Below, piece after piece: positions 19,560-28,833 of a DNA stretch of 37,539 nt. The notes under the pieces were generated by a model. It was not told where the DNA came from. It worked only from the letters and a program-made list of their open reading frames with translations, and made no database searches. The DNA comes from Euryarchaeota archaeon TMED192 (GTDB lineage: Archaea; Thermoplasmatota; Poseidoniia; Poseidoniales; Thalassarchaeaceae), in assembly GCA_002170775.2 (NCBI GenBank), contig NHIP02000014.1, positions 128,579 through 166,117 on the forward strand. The letters run 5' to 3'. Position numbers and translations under genes: made by a program. Every line of letters starts with the position of its first letter. Within the stretch, counting starts at the first letter, position 1.

Positions 19560-20642
19560 ATGAAGCAAGTGCTTGAGGGCGTGAAGATACTCGACCTGTC
19601 AAGGGTTCTAGCAGGCCCGTATGCTGCACAGAATCTCGCAGACCTAGGAGCAGATGTACTCAAGATTGAGGCGCCCTGGGGCGACGATACAAGAGGGTGG
19701 GGTCCCCCTTTCACGACTGGTTTTGATGGGGGGGATGTAGCTGCATACTTCCTTTCATGCAACCGCGGCAAGACGATAATTAGGATGAATCTCAAGGAGG
19801 ACGGCAAAAAACTTCGAGATCTTGTTGCCCAGGCAGACATAGTCGTGGAAAACTTTCGCCCCGGAACTTTCGATAGATTGGTCGGGGAACTTCCGGATGA
19901 CACAATACTTTGCTCGATATCCGGATACGGCGCTACTGGGCCAAGATCATCAGAACCAGGATACGATCTATCTTTGCAGGCAAGATCAGGCATCATGTCC
20001 ATCACAGGGGAGGAGGGACGACCACCGGTCAAAGTCGGTGTTGCTTGGATCGACGTCATAACAGGCCTTCATGCCACATCCGCCATACTAGCCGCGCTTC
20101 TTCACAGAGAGAAAACGGGAGAATCTCAGCGTATAGATATCAGCCTATGGGATTGCGCTATTTCTGCACTTGTAAACCAAGCACAGAACAAGCTTGCATC
20201 AGGAAAAGACCCACGACCAATGGGGAGTGCACACCCAAATTTGGTGCCTTATCGTGCCTTCGAAGCATCAGATGGGTGGTTTGTGCTGGCAGTAGGAAGC
20301 GACTCACAATGGCAGCGGATGGTCGAGATTCTCGAGATAGGCTGCCCGGAATCATGGTCTACTAATTCAGGGAGGGTGAAAGAAAGAATTGGAGTTGAGA
20401 GGACACTGTCCAAGATATTCAAAAATAACACAAGAAGTCATTGGGAGGACGTATTGGAGGGAATACCTTGTGCGCCAGTAAATACAATCGGTCAAGCAAT
20501 TTGCGACATACAATCTGTCGCTAGGGGCGCAGTATGGAGCGTGAAGGGAGTGCAGACTCTGGCAAACCCGCTCAGGGGGATGTCCCTGACGCCTGCAAAG
20601 CCCGGCCAACCCTCTGAAACATCTTTCAATCTAAATGTCTAA
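19560..20642 (+). CDS. family III CoA-transferase (CaiB/BaiF/Frc-like)
   Basis: LEGVKILDLSRVLAGPYAAQNLADLGADVLKIEAPWGDDTR, GYDLSLQARSGIMSITGE. Confidence 0.92.
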   Translation: MKQVLEGVKILDLSRVLAGPYAAQNLADLGADVLKIEAPWGDDTRGWGPPFTTGFDGGDVAAYFLSCNRGKTIIRMNLKEDGKKLRDLVAQADIVVENFRPGTFDRLVGELPDDTILCSISGYGATGPRSSEPGYDLSLQARSGIMSITGEEGRPPVKVGVAWIDVITGLHATSAILAALLHREKTGESQRIDISLWDCAISALVNQAQNKLASGKDPRPMGSAHPNLVPYRAFEASDGWFVLAVGSDSQWQRMVEILEIGCPESWSTNSGRVKERIGVERTLSKIFKNNTRSHWEDVLEGIPCAPVNTIGQAICDIQSVARGAVWSVKGVQTLANPLRGMSLTPAKPGQPSETSFNLNV

Positions 20643-20669
20643 CACAATCTAATCAGAAGCATCCGGCTA

Positions 20670-20882
20670 CTAATTGAGTTCGGAAATACCTGATATCACG
20701 ATTCTAAGAAATCGGAAAATAAGGGGAATTACGAGATACCATACAACCAAGAAAGAAATTCCAATATACGCTGAAAACAAAGAATCACCTCCGATTATTT
20801 CATTCGTTAGGATAACCGATACTACGATTGCAAAGACCGCATAATCGTATAAGGAGAAAATAATTCCAAGCGCTCTAGCCAT
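20670..20882 (-). CDS. small two-TM membrane protein
   Basis: Hydrophobic ORF with purine-rich GAGAGGGG just upstream of its ATG. Confidence 0.5.
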   Translation of the reverse strand: MARALGIIFSLYDYAVFAIVVSVILTNEIIGGDSLFSAYIGISFLVVWYLVIPLIFRFLRIVISGISELN

Positions 20883-20971
20883 GAATCAACCCCTCTCATG
20901 TTATCGAGCAATCCTCACTATATCATATCCAAACTTTGTTGGTAATCCATGATATACCCGACCATGTCCCT

Positions 20972-21595
20972 ATGGATATGTCTAGTACATCTGCCGTGGA
21001 TCTATTCAGCGAGTGGGCGAAACTCAATCGTGATGAGGGCATGGAGAGAGGCCACTCACCAAGTGTGGATGCGATTATCTCCGCAGTTAGTGGGCGTCTG
21101 CCTTCCGAGTTCAGCGCTATAGACCTAGGATGCGGAAATGGATGGGCTGTTCGCAGACTTAAGAAGATGCCAAGCTGTAAATCCTCATCAGGTGTGGATG
21201 GTTCTGAGATGATGATTAGCAAGGCTCGATCAATAGACCCTGAAGGTGAATATTTCCACGGCATGCTCCCGGAATGGTCTCCGAATGCCCCAGTAAATCT
21301 GGTTCTAAGTATGGAATTCTTGTACTATTTGGAAGATCCAATATCATTTCTAAAGACCTTACACGAGGAATGGGTGCTCCCCGGAGGCTCTGTTGCAGTT
21401 GGGTTAGATCACTACTTAGAAAATGAATCAAGCCTTGGCTGGTCTGAGTCCCTGGACGTCCATATGACAACACTCTCAGCAGAGGAATGGGGAGACGGGC
21501 TCAGGATGGCCGGTTTCAAGAAGGTCGAGAGCTTTTTCACGGGTGCCAAAGAGGGTTGGAATGGCACACTAGTGTTGATAGGCACGAAAGTCTAG
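20972..21595 (+). CDS. SAM-dependent class I methyltransferase
   Basis: AIDLGCGNGWAVRRL (motif I), GVDGSEMMISKA, LVLSMEFLYYLEDP. Start placed at the in-frame ATG at 20972; the ORF track begins at 20936 with TTG. Confidence 0.85.
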   Translation: MDMSSTSAVDLFSEWAKLNRDEGMERGHSPSVDAIISAVSGRLPSEFSAIDLGCGNGWAVRRLKKMPSCKSSSGVDGSEMMISKARSIDPEGEYFHGMLPEWSPNAPVNLVLSMEFLYYLEDPISFLKTLHEEWVLPGGSVAVGLDHYLENESSLGWSESLDVHMTTLSAEEWGDGLRMAGFKKVESFFTGAKEGWNGTLVLIGTKV

Positions 21596-21600
21596 AGGAA

Positions 21601-21792
21601 TCACTCAAGGTCAAATTTAGAGTCGAGGGCGCCAAGAGTCGACATTATGTCGTCCGTTATCTCGAAGAGAGAATTATCCTTAGTGTAGATTAGTAGCTTC
21701 TTGCCATCGTCACTTGCTTGATAAGCGCATATTGCATCCATTCTTATTCGTGTTATACCGCCTTCAGTTGTAACCTTGATCCACTTCGACAT
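21601..21792 (-). CDS. small soluble protein of unknown function, predicted beta-rich
   Basis: Compact 63-aa ORF (MSKWIKVTTEGGITRIRMDAICAYQASDDGKKLLIYTKDNSLFEITDD...) filling the gap after the methyltransferase. Confidence 0.55.
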   Translation of the reverse strand: MSKWIKVTTEGGITRIRMDAICAYQASDDGKKLLIYTKDNSLFEITDDIMSTLGALDSKFDLE

Positions 21793-21927
21793 TGTTTCCG
21801 GCGCGATCAGTTCTGGATATAACCTCTATCCAACGACGTCGGGGGGGCACCCAGAGAATCAGACATTTCATTTTTGATTTTCCTCGATGCATTACTCGAA
21901 TTCACTTATGACCAATGAGGTGAAGCG

Positions 21928-22533
21928 ATGGATATGGCGCATTTGTTCGATTCGGACGGATACATGGTTCGACAGAAGGTGATGAAAATCCTTGGAGAGG
22001 AGTTTCACATCTATTCAGATGAATCTATGAATAGCATGATTGGATATTCAAAGATGGCTGCATTGAAGCTTAAAGAGGACATCAGACTGTACTCCGATGA
22101 ATCCAAGTCCTCAGAGCTATTGATAATCAAGCAAAAAGGAATCTTAGATTTCACCGGAGGCTTCACTATAGTTGATGGACAGACGGGGGAATCGCTGGGA
22201 ACACTAAGGCGAAAAGGCATGAAATCCATCCTAAGGGACTCCTGGGTGCTCATTGATGATGGGGGAAATGTGATCGGGACGCTCGGCGAAGAAAGTGGGG
22301 GGCTTGCTCTAATCCGTCGCTTCATCCCATACCTTACCATAATATTCCCTCAACAATTTCACTTGAGGGTAAATGGGGCTAAGGGTGCGGTGAAATACAC
22401 GCAGAAGATGAATCCATTTGTTCACAAAATGTCTGTAACCGGCGTAAAATCATCAGGCGTGGACCCGAGAATAGCTGCAGCAGCGGCGATTCTATTGATA
22501 GCCATAGAGGGAAGGCAAACCCAAGGCGGTTGA
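21928..22533 (+). CDS. LURP-one-related/scramblase-like (Tubby C-terminal-like) protein
   Basis: GYMVRQKVMKILGEEFHIYSDE..., LLIIKQKGILDFTGGFTIVDGQTGESLGTLRRKGMKSILRDSWVLIDDGGNVIGTL: characteristic repeated strands. GAGGTGA upstream of the ATG. Confidence 0.75.
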   Translation: MDMAHLFDSDGYMVRQKVMKILGEEFHIYSDESMNSMIGYSKMAALKLKEDIRLYSDESKSSELLIIKQKGILDFTGGFTIVDGQTGESLGTLRRKGMKSILRDSWVLIDDGGNVIGTLGEESGGLALIRRFIPYLTIIFPQQFHLRVNGAKGAVKYTQKMNPFVHKMSVTGVKSSGVDPRIAAAAAILLIAIEGRQTQGG

Positions 22534-22543
22534 ACTTAAATTT

Positions 22544-23870
22544 TCAATCTCTGGAGTCGGCCTTCTTCTTGCCTCTGGAACGACCCCTATTCCCTTTTCG
22601 TCCCCTATTGTTACGCCTGTCCCCGCTTTTGTTCGAGTCCTTGTGGCGATTACTCTTCCGAGATCTTCTGGATCTTTTGTTGTTGTTACGAGAGTGGCCT
22701 TCTCGCTTACCTTGTGACTTTTCAGGGGGAACCAGGACAAACTCTCTCTCATCCAGGATTTCAGGCTCTGGATTTGTAATATCGCACCTTATGCCAACTT
22801 GACTCTGAATCCGTCGATACTGCCTATTCTGGGATCTCTGCACTAAAGAGACCACTGTCCCAGTAGATCCTGCACGAGCAGTTCTCCCACTTCGATGCTT
22901 GTACGCTTTTCCATTTTCGGGAGGGTCATAGTGGATAACGCACCCCACATCATCGACATCAATGCCTCTAGAGGCGACATCAGTTGCTATCAGAACCCGT
23001 GCACGACCTGTGCTGAATTTTCTCATTGATCGATCTCTTTGGTTCTGATTCATGCCGCCATGGAGTGTAGTATTCGACGAACCCAACTCATCCATCTGTT
23101 TGCCGAGTCTGTTGACGCCTGCTCTTGTTTTACAGAATATGATGCTCCTGCCGCATTTTTCGGTGATATACGCTGATAGGTCTGCTTTGCCCCTAGATTC
23201 AACTTTCCAGAATAAATGTTGCATGCTATCCATGCTTACTTCTTCAGGACCAATGCCGATTATTGCAGGATTGTCCTGGTATGAATCTACTATCTCCTCC
23301 ACATCATCGTCCAATGTCGCACTGAACAGAATCGTCTGTCGATTCGGGCTGCACTCGTCAAGTATGGCGCATACAGGCTCCATGAATCCCATGTCCGCCA
23401 TCCTATCTGCTTCATCGAGAACCACGATCCCAACATCGTCAAGACGCAAAGCACCTCTGTCGAGTAAATCAATCAGTCTGCCCGGGCATGCTACCAATAT
23501 CTCCACGCCTCTATCCAATTTTCGCAATTGCCCCCTGTAGGGAGTCCCTCCATAGACGGATAGTACGTCTAGACCAGCTGAGCGGGCAAGTGGGTGTAGA
23601 ACGTTACGAATCTGCTCTGCGAGCTCTCTCGTAGGTGTTAGAATTAGTGATGTGGGTCTCTTCGATTCTGCTTTGGCAGTCCTCGATATCAATGGCAATC
23701 CGAATGCCAGGGTTTTCCCAGATCCCGTGGGGGCTCTGCAACAGATATCCCTCCCCAGCATTGCATCTGGTATCGCTTCACATTGTACCTCGAAAGGTTC
23801 TGTGAAACCCGCTCCCTCAAGAGCAACTACCAAATTGGGTTCAATCCCTAAATCTGAAAATCGAACCAAG
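22544..23870 (-). CDS. DEAD-box RNA helicase with basic Arg/Lys/Asn-rich C-terminal tail
   Basis: APTGSGKTLAFGLPL, PTRELAEQI, VLDEADRMADMGF, FSATLDD, HRSGRTARAGSTG. Start inferred at a TTG at 23868-23870 (MVRFSDLGIEP), inside the track ORF 22544..23944. Confidence 0.93.
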
Positions 23871-23957
23871 ATATGCCTCTGTCTCGCCCGAAACCCTCTC
23901 CTATTTAGTATGGGAGTAGGAAAAAACGGATGCTTGCTGATCAAAGCGAGTCAAGAG

Positions 23958-24686
23958 TCATGCCAATCCTTCATAGATGTAGTAAAATCCACTAATCATG
24001 ATGCCTGCCATTACGCCTCTTTGAATTAAATCTGATTTGAGAGATTCAAGCCACTTTTTCCCCATTCGTGCACCTAATACCGCTGATATTACTAGAATGG
24101 AGCATATTTGCGCATGAGCCATCAAATCATCGCTGCGAAATGCCAAGTAAACGGGTATCCTGGAAAAGTCTACGCAAAGTGCAAGGATACTTGCAGTCGC
24201 TGCATATGCCATTTTATCTGGTAATCGACGAGTCAGAAACATCGCACGAAGTGCACCTTGGTGGCCCGACAGGCCCCCCATAAATCCAGAACCAAAGCCA
24301 CCCACTCTGTCATTCGCTTCCGGTATTATGTATCCAGTCCACCTTTCTGAGAGCGTGAGCAGGGGGAGAATCACCAGAAATGACCCGACGACGACCAGCA
24401 GGGGATCCTGTGAAACTTGATTCTGCAATCCTGCACCGGCCAACGCCCCAAAAATCAGCCAAACACCATATCGCTTGAAGGCCGAGAAATCTATCCACTC
24501 CCACATGCTCCAGCATTTTGCAGCGTTGTGCGCGCCGTGTACCACTGCTACGACAGCTATTGCCTCGTGTGGCGGCATGAATGCCAACACGAACGGGGTT
24601 AGCATTGTGGATAGCCCAAAACCAGCAGGAACAGTGAGAGCAGCAGCGATGAAAGCCCCTGCTGCCACAACGATAGTTTCCACCAA
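23958..24686 (-). CDS. TauE/SafE-family (sulfite exporter-like) membrane permease
   Basis: AAALTVPAGFGLSTMLTPFVLAFMPPHEAIAVVAVVHGAHNAAK, GFGSGFMGGLSGHQGALRAMFL. Confidence 0.85.
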   Translation of the reverse strand: MVETIVVAAGAFIAAALTVPAGFGLSTMLTPFVLAFMPPHEAIAVVAVVHGAHNAAKCWSMWEWIDFSAFKRYGVWLIFGALAGAGLQNQVSQDPLLVVVGSFLVILPLLTLSERWTGYIIPEANDRVGGFGSGFMGGLSGHQGALRAMFLTRRLPDKMAYAATASILALCVDFSRIPVYLAFRSDDLMAHAQICSILVISAVLGARMGKKWLESLKSDLIQRGVMAGIMISGFYYIYEGLA

Positions 24687-24729
24687 TCACACCTTGCCTT
24701 TGTCTTCGATATTTTCCATTCAAACGTTC

Positions 24730-26151
24730 CTACAGAGCCCCATATAGGGCACTATATTCTACAGGCAGTAACGTTTCAACTCCGAAGAGAGGGTCGGGAT
24801 CACTCGAATCGTGATATGCCACTACAGCACCGCCATCCGGGAGAATGCCCATCGAGGCGAAATCAAATCTTATGTCATTCCCCGCTCCACTTGTTGAGTC
24901 TAGATCGCCAAGGCCAATATTCGTTCTAAGATCCGGCTCAAGCGATTGAGAGTAATCTCGAACATGCCATGATACGTCGATATCCGGCCCACTAGACGAT
25001 TGATACCTCACATTAAGAACGAATAAATCATGGAAACCATTTGAATGAAACTCCCATTCCTCTAATTCAGATGCGACTCCTGAAAGATCGTAAGTCTGAT
25101 TTCTCCACGCCTCCCCTCCATCAGACGATATCATGTGTGTGAGAGTCATGCCGTCTGCTCGGACACAGTGAAGAATCCCGCTAGAATCGAATGAGCAATA
25201 TTGGGACGGAAGTGATGAGCCATTTATCGTTACTCCTGTCCACCAATTCAGGGAAGTGTCCAGATAGGCGTCGTCCCCGTCAACAAAATAATCGGGAAAG
25301 TAAAGGCCGCCCGAAGGGACTGGGAATGCACGCATTTCTTTGTGGGGTTTGGTGTAGTCCCATTCCTTTCCAAGAGGCCCGGGCATTAGGTCAACTTCTA
25401 TCGCGGGAAGGTCCGAATCCCTATCTGGGAATCCGAAGTAGTCGTAGTTTAGACCATCAGTGGAGATTTGTCCGCCAACATTCTGAACTTGATGCCAGAA
25501 GTTTGAGATTACCAAACTTGCATAGGGCCCATTGCCATATAATCCTCCATTGATCGGGCCGATCACTTCTACTTGCCAAGATCTGTCATAGAATGGCTCC
25601 GGGGTCCTATTGAAGCACCAGCTCCACTCTTCATCAGCTGCATCATAGAAGAAGGCATAGAACTGATCGGCACCAGATGTTGAGGGATAGGGGAACCACC
25701 CCATAGCAATCAGATCTCCATTGGTGGCCTGTACTATGCTGCCTTCCCCAAGCCCTTCTTGCCCGGGAACCGTGGGTTTGGGCTCCATGCATCCAATTTG
25801 TGAGAAGACAGATGGGATATATTCCTGCCAGGTTCTGCCCCTATCTTCTGACCAAGTGGGGTACTCCCCCCCAAAATTCAGTATCCAACCTTCCTTGGTA
25901 ATGGCAAGATAATGCTCGCAGCAGTTCCCGCCCTCTTCATTTCCAAATACAGCCCAGTTAGACTCGCCTATGGAATCATTATCGAAAGCATGTGCGACTG
26001 AGAAGTTCCGAATATCGTCGAGCCCTTCTAGAGAAAGTTGTGTGAGGCCTTCGTCCCACATTGTAGCATTCTCCGATTCTCCAGAGTCCTCACCTATACA
26101 ACCTGAGAGCACCATTGCAGACAAGAGTAAGGCTGTTGCCCATTTCCTCAT
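24730..26151 (-). CDS. secreted lipoprotein with Asp-box (BNR/sialidase-like beta-propeller) repeats
   Basis: Signal plus lipobox LLSAMVLSGC. Asp-box-like motifs SEDRGRTWQ and SSDGGEAWRN. Start set at the ATG at 26151 (MRKWATALL); the track starts at 26160 with TTG. Confidence 0.7.
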   Translation of the reverse strand: MRKWATALLLSAMVLSGCIGEDSGESENATMWDEGLTQLSLEGLDDIRNFSVAHAFDNDSIGESNWAVFGNEEGGNCCEHYLAITKEGWILNFGGEYPTWSEDRGRTWQEYIPSVFSQIGCMEPKPTVPGQEGLGEGSIVQATNGDLIAMGWFPYPSTSGADQFYAFFYDAADEEWSWCFNRTPEPFYDRSWQVEVIGPINGGLYGNGPYASLVISNFWHQVQNVGGQISTDGLNYDYFGFPDRDSDLPAIEVDLMPGPLGKEWDYTKPHKEMRAFPVPSGGLYFPDYFVDGDDAYLDTSLNWWTGVTINGSSLPSQYCSFDSSGILHCVRADGMTLTHMISSDGGEAWRNQTYDLSGVASELEEWEFHSNGFHDLFVLNVRYQSSSGPDIDVSWHVRDYSQSLEPDLRTNIGLGDLDSTSGAGNDIRFDFASMGILPDGGAVVAYHDSSDPDPLFGVETLLPVEYSALYGAL

Positions 26152-26258
26152 TATATCCAACCACTACATCGACACTAATGGAAATTTTGCTAATATGTCG
26201 ATTTCGGGATCTGTCAATCATAAGATGATTTGATATCTCGACTCATAGCCTAGCGAAT

Positions 26259-28832
26259 GTGAACCGAGCAGCCGCATTCACCATGGCCCTACTTCTTCTC
26301 CAACTAACGACTCCAGTAGTTGCACAGAATAATGATTCAAGAATAATCGTCACGGAGGTCTATGTATCGCCTAACAGTGCTGATTACGGTGGTATTGATT
26401 GGAATGGAGATGGGGAGATTGGGAGATACTCTAACCAGTTCATAGAGCTGCATAATCCAGGGAACGATCCTATTGATGTCGGGGGTTGGTGGCTTGATGA
26501 TACGCCTGGAGAAGGCTCACCAGCATGCTCTATCGGTTTCGGCACGGTAATCGAGCCAGGTGCATACGTCACTTTTTTCAGAGCACTAACCAGGATTGAA
26601 TTAGATTTCTTTGAAGGAGACTCAGTCACGCTTTCAGATAGCTCAAAGACAGTGGTGGATAGTATGGGTTATTATGGGCCCCAGACATGGGAGGGATCTG
26701 CATATGATGTTGGCAACTCCTCGTATGGCATTTCCTTCGGTCTAGATTCTAACGGCATGTGGTCGGAAATAAGTTCGGGCCCGACCCCGGGCGGCCCAAA
26801 TGACGAACCTTGGGTCGGAACCAATCATCTACAGGGCTCCTGCTATGGCGTCAGAGACGATGTCCACAGTGGTTCGTACGTATTGGAAGGCAGGATAGTG
26901 ACCATGGAGGCCGAGAATTCTGTAATCGATCAGGGCCGAATTCTTGTCACAGATGGTATGATAGAAGCGGTTTGGGACGCAACATCACCTGCTCCCAGTG
27001 CAGCAGAGGGAGTAACTTCTATTCCCACAAGTGGGACAATATATCCCGGATTCATAGATCCTCACAATCATGCGAAATACAACTTGATACCTTTGTGGGA
27101 CCATGGTACTGATGGTTGGGATAATCGTTACCAGTGGCAGTCTTATTCCGGATATTCGGATGCCAAGGATATCGGATGTTCACTGTACGACTCATCCGCG
27201 ATGAGATTTGCCGAATTGAGGGCAATCGCAGGGGGAAATACCGCGCTTCAGGGAAGCGCTAACTCAAATACAGATACGTTCGATTCCATACTTGCAAGAA
27301 ATATCGAGCTGTACAATTTCGATAAGGACTCAATTCATACCAAGGTGACCGAGTTGGAGTCAGATTATATCGGAAATCACATCAAGACTGGAAATAACTC
27401 GGGAACTCTTGATGCATGGTTCATACATCTGGCAGAAGGAATTGATGAATCAAGCAGATCCGAGTTCGATGTCCTAGTTCAGAATAACTTGCTGGTTGGC
27501 GAGATCGTCATAGTGCACGGAACAGCGTTAACTCAGACAGAATTCAATGCTCTTGGCGACGTCGGCGGAAGTATCGCTTGGTCCCCCACCTCCAATCTTC
27601 TCCTGTATGGGGAAACAACTGACATAAAAACCGCGAAAGAAGAAGGTGTGAATATCATGATTGGCCCAGATTGGGGGCCATCAGGCTCCAAGAGCTCGAT
27701 GCACGAGTTGAAAACCGCTGATTGGTGGGATCAGAACGTTCTTGGGAACATATTTTCTGATTTTGAGCTCGTCCAGACAATATCGACGAATGTTGTCGAT
27801 GCCATTGGCTGGTCCGAATACACAGGGAGAATCGTCCCCGGCCTTGCTGCAGACCTTGTCGTGCTTGACACGTTCCACGCAGACCCCTACAGGAATGTGA
27901 TCCAGGCAGTTGACCCAGATGTACGCCTCGTAGTTGTAGGGGGTCTTCCAGTATATGGGGACGTGGACATAATGCAAGCTATGGATGATGATGTCGAAGT
28001 CATACATGGAGTTGGTTTTAGCAAGGCAATTGACATTACTTACGAGGGAGTCCCAGAGGCCCAGCAAACATATGCGGATATGATGGAATATCTGAGTCAA
28101 TGCAACCAGGGTAAAACAATCCCAATAGAATATCTCTTCACCACGGGAGATCAGAGATATTTCGATGTATTGAACCGCTCATCAACTTTTCAAAACGGGC
28201 GTTCGATAGATCTGTGGACAATGTATTATGATGTTGATTTAGATCAGGATGGGCACAGGGTAGGGGGAACAGTCGGCGGAGCTGATCCCATAGAGACGAG
28301 CATAAACAACGACAACGGCGACGGCTCTCAAACCATCGACCCTGTACAGCTCCCGCAAATATTCGAGACATATGGCCCGTTGGGCGCAACTGTTGCACAC
28401 CCCGTTGAAATATCTCAGGGCATTCATCTCGAGGCTTGTCGCTCCACATCGTCCATACTTCTTGCAGAAGGGGTCCCTTCTACTCCTTCGGGCCGAGAAC
28501 TTGTTTGTGGTGCTTTATCCATTAGAACGATTCCAGGGGAGGAATGCCTCGTAACTTCCGATACCAATTATTGCAGCATAGCCGTCGGAGGGGCAATTGC
28601 TGTACCCGGGCAACTTTGCGCGGAGCTCTCCATGCCCGCCGGGGTCGAGTGTAGGGACGCCTGGTCTTTCTTCGAGCCTGAAGGCGAACCATCTGAACCG
28701 GGCCCCGCGACTCTTGACGAAGAGGACTCAAGAATAAGCGGACCGATTTACTGGATTGCGGTTGTGGGATTGTTGGGTCTAATAATAAGCTCGTTAACTG
28801 TTGCAGTGACAAACTGGAACCGTAGAAAGTGA
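26259..28832 (+). CDS. secreted lamin-tail-domain + amidohydrolase protein with C-terminal TM anchor
   Basis: Signal peptide, LTD (IIVTEVYVSP...QFIELHNPGNDPIDVGGWWLDD), amidohydrolase (GTIYPGFIDPHNHAKYN, IVIVHGTALTQTEF, SPTSNLLLYG, IGPDWGPSGSKSSMHELK, GLAADLVVLD), C-terminal helix IYWIAVVGLLGLIISSLTVAV followed by NWNRRK. GTG start. Confidence 0.85.
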   Translation: MNRAAAFTMALLLLQLTTPVVAQNNDSRIIVTEVYVSPNSADYGGIDWNGDGEIGRYSNQFIELHNPGNDPIDVGGWWLDDTPGEGSPACSIGFGTVIEPGAYVTFFRALTRIELDFFEGDSVTLSDSSKTVVDSMGYYGPQTWEGSAYDVGNSSYGISFGLDSNGMWSEISSGPTPGGPNDEPWVGTNHLQGSCYGVRDDVHSGSYVLEGRIVTMEAENSVIDQGRILVTDGMIEAVWDATSPAPSAAEGVTSIPTSGTIYPGFIDPHNHAKYNLIPLWDHGTDGWDNRYQWQSYSGYSDAKDIGCSLYDSSAMRFAELRAIAGGNTALQGSANSNTDTFDSILARNIELYNFDKDSIHTKVTELESDYIGNHIKTGNNSGTLDAWFIHLAEGIDESSRSEFDVLVQNNLLVGEIVIVHGTALTQTEFNALGDVGGSIAWSPTSNLLLYGETTDIKTAKEEGVNIMIGPDWGPSGSKSSMHELKTADWWDQNVLGNIFSDFELVQTISTNVVDAIGWSEYTGRIVPGLAADLVVLDTFHADPYRNVIQAVDPDVRLVVVGGLPVYGDVDIMQAMDDDVEVIHGVGFSKAIDITYEGVPEAQQTYADMMEYLSQCNQGKTIPIEYLFTTGDQRYFDVLNRSSTFQNGRSIDLWTMYYDVDLDQDGHRVGGTVGGADPIETSINNDNGDGSQTIDPVQLPQIFETYGPLGATVAHPVEISQGIHLEACRSTSSILLAEGVPSTPSGRELVCGALSIRTIPGEECLVTSDTNYCSIAVGGAIAVPGQLCAELSMPAGVECRDAWSFFEPEGEPSEPGPATLDEEDSRISGPIYWIAVVGLLGLIISSLTVAVTNWNRRK

Positions 28833-28833
28833 A

